Source: JAAXGI01 sp965206975
GTDB taxonomy: Bacteria > Gemmatimonadota > Gemmatimonadetes > Longimicrobiales > Gaopeijiaceae
DNA: 64,000 bases
NCBI GenBank assembly: GCA_965206975.1
Contig: OZ242253.1
Span: forward strand, 620,001-684,000
Direction: 5' to 3'
Each line of letters begins with the position of its first letter. The stretch's first letter is position 1. Of this stretch, positions 62,808 through 64,000 are shown piece after piece. Made by a program: the position numbers and the translations under genes. Under the pieces are notes generated by a model. It was not told where the DNA came from and did not search any database. It saw only the letters and a program-made list of their open reading frames with translations.

Positions 62808-64000
62808 ACCCGAACGGGAGTGCCGGGAGAGGCGGGCCCGTTTCCGCCACCTCGGCAGAGGCGGAAGGCCGAAGGGCAAGTACACTCTTCGACAAGGTCT
62901 GGGACTCGCACGTCGTCTACCGGGAGGCCGGGAGGCCGGACCTCCTTTATATCGACCTCCATCTCATCCACGAGGTCACCTCCCCACAGGCCTTCGAGGG
63001 TCTGAGGCTCGCCGGGCGGCCGGTTCGAAGGCCGGACCGGACCATCGCCACCGTGGACCACAACGTCCCGACGTGGCCTCGGTCCCTCCCGGTGCGTGAC
63101 GACGTGGCGCGCCGCCAGATCGAGGCACTCGAGAAGAATGCGGCAGAGTTCGGGCTCACCTACTTCGGGATGGATGATCCCCGCCAGGGGATTGTCCATG
63201 TGATCGGACCGGAGCTCGGGTATACCCGCCCCGGGATGACGGTCGTGTGCGGGGACAGCCATACTTCGACGCACGGGGCGTTCGGGTGTCTCGCCTTCGG
63301 GATCGGGACCTCGCAGGTAGAGCAGGTCCTCGCCACGCAGTGTCTCTGGACGGACAAGCCGCGGACGCTGAAGGTCGAGGTCGAGGGCGCGCTCGGTCCG
63401 GGCGTTACGGCGAAGGACCTGATCCTTGGGATCATCGGGAAGCTCGGGGTGAGCGGCGGGCAGGGATACGGCATCGAGTACTCGGGGGCAGCGATCCGGA
63501 GGCTCTCGATGGAGGGGCGGATGACGGTCTGCAACATGTCGATCGAAGGGGGTGCAAGAGCAGGGATGATCGCCCCGGACGACACGACATTTGAGTACGT
63601 CCGAGGTCGTGAATACGCACCCGAGGGGCAGGCCTTCGAGGCCGCCGTGCGGGGGTGGTCGACGCTCTACTCGGATCCCGGGGCCGAGTTCGACCGTGTG
63701 GTTCCGATCGACGCCGGGAAACTCGCACCCACCGTCACGTGGGGGACGAACCCCGCGATGGCGGTCCCGGTGTCGGGGAGCGTCCCCAACCCGGACGAGA
63801 TGGAGGGAGCCGGGGATCGGGACGCAGCCACGCGCGCACTCAAGTACATGGGACTTGAGCCCGGAACGCGGATCGAGGACATGGTGCTCGACCGCGTCTT
63901 CATCGGCTCCTGCACGAATGCGCGCCTCGAGGACCTGCGGGCCGCAGCCCGTATGGTCGCGGGGCGAAGGGTGCACTCAGGTGTCCAGGCGATCGTCGTG
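62804..64000 (+). CDS. leuC: 3-isopropylmalate dehydratase large subunit (C-terminus outside window)
   Basis: Aconitase-family iron-sulfur enzyme that isomerises 2- to 3-isopropylmalate with LeuD. 399 codons are visible from the ATG at 62804, running off the window without a stop. Hallmarks are STLFDKVWDSHVV, ATVDHNVPTWP, VVCGDSHTSTHGAFGCLAFGIGTS, and FIGSCTNARLEDL, which holds the first cluster cysteine; the remaining two lie beyond the edge. A Ser/Gly/Arg-rich N-terminal extension of about 29 residues precedes the conserved start. leuD probably follows outside the window. Confidence 0.95.
   Translation, partial: MNPNGSAGRGGPVSATSAEAEGRRASTLFDKVWDSHVVYREAGRPDLLYIDLHLIHEVTSPQAFEGLRLAGRPVRRPDRTIATVDHNVPTWPRSLPVRDDVARRQIEALEKNAAEFGLTYFGMDDPRQGIVHVIGPELGYTRPGMTVVCGDSHTSTHGAFGCLAFGIGTSQVEQVLATQCLWTDKPRTLKVEVEGALGPGVTAKDLILGIIGKLGVSGGQGYGIEYSGAAIRRLSMEGRMTVCNMSIEGGARAGMIAPDDTTFEYVRGREYAPEGQAFEAAVRGWSTLYSDPGAEFDRVVPIDAGKLAPTVTWGTNPAMAVPVSGSVPNPDEMEGAGDRDAATRALKYMGLEPGTRIEDMVLDRVFIGSCTNARLEDLRAAARMVAGRRVHSGVQAIVV

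Overview
The window is almost entirely core chromosome of a GC-rich, didermic (Gram-negative type) bacterium. Outer-membrane biogenesis genes (lptD-like, bamD, a full tolQRAB-pal-cpoB set), a SecA of about 1100 residues with a large internal insertion as in FCB-group bacteria, a zinc-type uS4 and uS14, and many GTG/TTG starts all fit. Gemmatimonadota or a relative is my best guess, but this rests on gene content and style, not on a search. No rRNA, tRNA, insertion sequence, phage or CRISPR array was seen.

Layout. (1) 1-820, minus strand: 3' part of glutamate formimidoyltransferase, cut by the window edge, then a non-coding gap to 1391. (2) 1392-10593, minus: envelope block transcribed as tolQ-tolR-tolA-tolB-pal-cpoB-tatC-lptD. 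(3) 10774-25771, minus: degT aminotransferase-bamD-nadD-secA-spoT/rel-uvrB-tsaE-tsaB-(small ORF)-hemB-hemX/ccsA-hemA. (4) 25821-34848, minus: nucleotide-sugar and sulfate-activation block with two UDP-sugar dehydrogenases, a UDP-glucuronate decarboxylase, cysD, a fused cysNC and cysQ. (5) 34897-56792, minus: the joined str-S10-spc-alpha ribosomal super-cluster from rpsL to rplQ, followed by an unknown membrane protein, rpmB, an intrinsic terminator and hemD. (6) 57776-64000, plus: a leucine/valine/isoleucine operon leuA-leuB-ilvC-ilvE-leuC (leuC cut by the window end), preceded by a sigma70-like promoter and a transcription attenuator with a leader peptide carrying four tandem leucine codons.

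The most interesting non-obvious elements are regulatory: the leu attenuator (57776-58010, with a leader-peptide gene that gene callers would usually miss), an intrinsic terminator that overlaps the fusA stop codon and so sits inside the ribosomal super-cluster just before tuf, and a terminator between rpmB and hemD. Other points worth a second look are a 45-codon ORF stitched by start/stop overlap between ugd and the UDP-xylose synthase gene, the lack of infA between map and rpmJ, acidic/proline-rich low-complexity inserts in LptD and TolA, an acidic tail on ribosomal protein uL4, and a PAPS-plus-UDP-glucuronate gene neighbourhood that hints at sulfated surface glycan. No wholly new multi-gene system was evident.

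Most genes are tightly packed, often with ATGA or TGATG overlaps. Exceptions are three gaps longer than 300 bases (821-1391, 33083-33450 and the divergent region around 56793-57850).
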